Shown here: piece after piece, positions 5,182 through 6,088 of the stretch | Layout of the letters: each line of letters starts with the position of its first letter | Position numbering within the stretch: the stretch's first letter is position 1 | From: Chloroflexota bacterium | Lineage (GTDB): Bacteria; Chloroflexota; Limnocylindria; Limnocylindrales; CSP1-4 | DNA: 6,088 bases | Assembly (NCBI GenBank): GCA_013696275.1 | Contig: JACCYW010000427.1 | Span: forward strand, 1 to 6,088 | Direction: 5' to 3' | Program-made: the position numbers and the translations under genes | The notes under the pieces: generated by a model | Databases searched by the model: none | The model's input: the letters and a program-made list of their open reading frames with translations, nothing else | What the model was told of the DNA's origin: nothing

Positions 5182-6088
5182 CACGCTCGCCGGGCTGGCG
5201 CGACGGTCGGGTGGCTCGCGCTCGAACGTGGCTGCGGCCCGGTGTCGGCATCAAGCGCTGGCTGGCGGTCGTCTTCCTCGGCTTGCTCTTGATGGCACTC
5301 GCTGGAGCCCTGGCCATCAGGCTCGCCTTCCGCGACGTGCCGGCGGACAGTCCGGCCGGTGAGCTGTTCGACCTGGTGAGCCTCCAGATGTTGCCCGATG
5401 GGCTGCGCCCGGCGACGGTGCTCATCGGCGGCCTGGCCATCTTCCTGTTCGGCGCATGGCGCATGCTCGGCGTCCTGCTGGGCCCCTTCACGGCACGCTC
5501 GGAGCCACTGGTCGAGCTCATCTACCAGAAGCGTTCGCTGGCGCGCGGCCCACGCGTGGTCGCCATCGGCGGCGGCACGGGTCTTTCCAACCCGCTGCGT
5601 GGCCTGAAGGAGGTCAGTAGCAACATCACCGCCGTCGTCACCGTCGCCGATGATGGCGGCTCGTCAGGGCGCCTGCGCGAGGAGCTGGGCATCCCGCCGG
5701 TGGGCGACCTGCGCAACTGTATCGCGGCGCTGGCCGACGCCGAGCCGGCGATGGCCCGGCTGCTGCAGTACCGCTTCCCGGCCGAGGGGCCCGGGGCGGA
5801 CGGTCGCGGGCACGCCTTCGGCAACCTGCTCATCGCCGCGCTGAGCGATATCGAGGGTGATTTTCCGGAGGGCGTGAGGCAGTCCAACCGCGTCCTGGCG
5901 GTGCGTGGCCAGGTAGTGCCGGTGGCTCCGGTGGCGCTCACCCTGCACGCGGAGCTCGCCGACGGGCGGATACTGGCTGGCCAATCGGTCATCTCCAAGT
6001 CGCGTGGGATCCGCCGGGTGTGGGTCACACCGGACGATGTGAGCGCCTCACAAGACGCCCTCGATGCCATCGCCTCGGCTGATCTGGT
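5178..6088 (+). CDS. yvcK: YvcK/CofD-like UDP-GlcNAc-binding regulator with N-terminal membrane module (3' end outside window)
   Basis: Reading from GTG 5178 gives 303 codons open to the window edge. The core from about residue 125 is clearly YvcK, a Rossmann-like protein related to CofD phospholactate transferase that binds UDP-sugars and governs gluconeogenic growth and cell-wall synthesis in Gram-positive bacteria. Motifs: VVAIGGGTGLS (127-137), SNITAVVTVADDGGSSGRLR (148-167), VGDLRNCIAALAD (175-187), GHAFGNLLIAAL (211-222) and SNRVLAVRGQVVPV (236-249). The first 124 residues are extra: an Arg-rich start, a helix at about 27-50, a loop carrying FRDVPADSPAGELFD, a second helix at about 79-100, then a LVELIYQKRSLARGP linker. 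Two helices place both the N-terminus and the catalytic-like core on the cytosolic side. This layout contrasts with the soluble Bacillus YvcK and recalls proteins of Chloroflexota and some thermophilic Firmicutes. The usual next gene, whiA, would lie beyond the window. Confidence 0.93.
   Translation, partial: MTRSPGWRDGRVARARTWLRPGVGIKRWLAVVFLGLLLMALAGALAIRLAFRDVPADSPAGELFDLVSLQMLPDGLRPATVLIGGLAIFLFGAWRMLGVLLGPFTARSEPLVELIYQKRSLARGPRVVAIGGGTGLSNPLRGLKEVSSNITAVVTVADDGGSSGRLREELGIPPVGDLRNCIAALADAEPAMARLLQYRFPAEGPGADGRGHAFGNLLIAALSDIEGDFPEGVRQSNRVLAVRGQVVPVAPVALTLHAELADGRILAGQSVISKSRGIRRVWVTPDDVSASQDALDAIASADL

Overview
This window is a GC-rich stretch (roughly two thirds G+C by eye) with every gene on the + strand. 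It reads as one compact housekeeping gene run: the 3' part of recJ, a membrane-anchored beta-propeller protein, pyrF, tatA, tatC, rapZ and the 5' part of yvcK. The longest gap between stop and start is about 42 bases, and four of the six junctions overlap or nearly touch. There are no RNA genes, mobile elements, CRISPR arrays or clear terminators.

The organism is most likely a high-GC bacterium of the Chloroflexota (Limnocylindria- or Thermomicrobia-like), with Actinomycetota as the main alternative. This is inference. It rests on the rapZ-yvcK pair typical of Gram-positive-type lineages, a YvcK with an N-terminal two-helix membrane module, a type-2 PyrF, a short TatA next to TatC, GTG starts and strong G/C at third codon positions. 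No rRNA or lineage-specific marker is present to settle it.

Layout: 1-953 is the C-terminal half of the RecJ single-strand exonuclease. 929-2233 is an anchored protein with five recognisable TolB/PD40-type repeats; its function is unknown. About 2247-3104 is orotidine 5'-phosphate decarboxylase, which has no ATG, GTG or TTG at the expected N-terminus. 3147-3422 and 3453-4253 are TatA and TatC of the twin-arginine protein export pathway. 4246-5181 is RapZ, a P-loop nucleotide-binding protein. 5178 to the end is YvcK, a UDP-sugar-binding, CofD-like regulator that is cut by the window edge.

The genes do not form one pathway: they cover DNA repair, pyrimidine synthesis, protein export and regulation of cell-envelope sugar metabolism. 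Only tatA-tatC and rapZ-yvcK are clear functional pairs. The tight spacing suggests co-transcription and translational coupling, especially at the 8-base tatC/rapZ and 4-base rapZ/yvcK overlaps. I do not see a novel defence or mobile system here. The points most worth checking are the missing canonical pyrF start, the uncharacterised propeller protein, the membrane-anchored YvcK and a few substitutions in conserved motifs.
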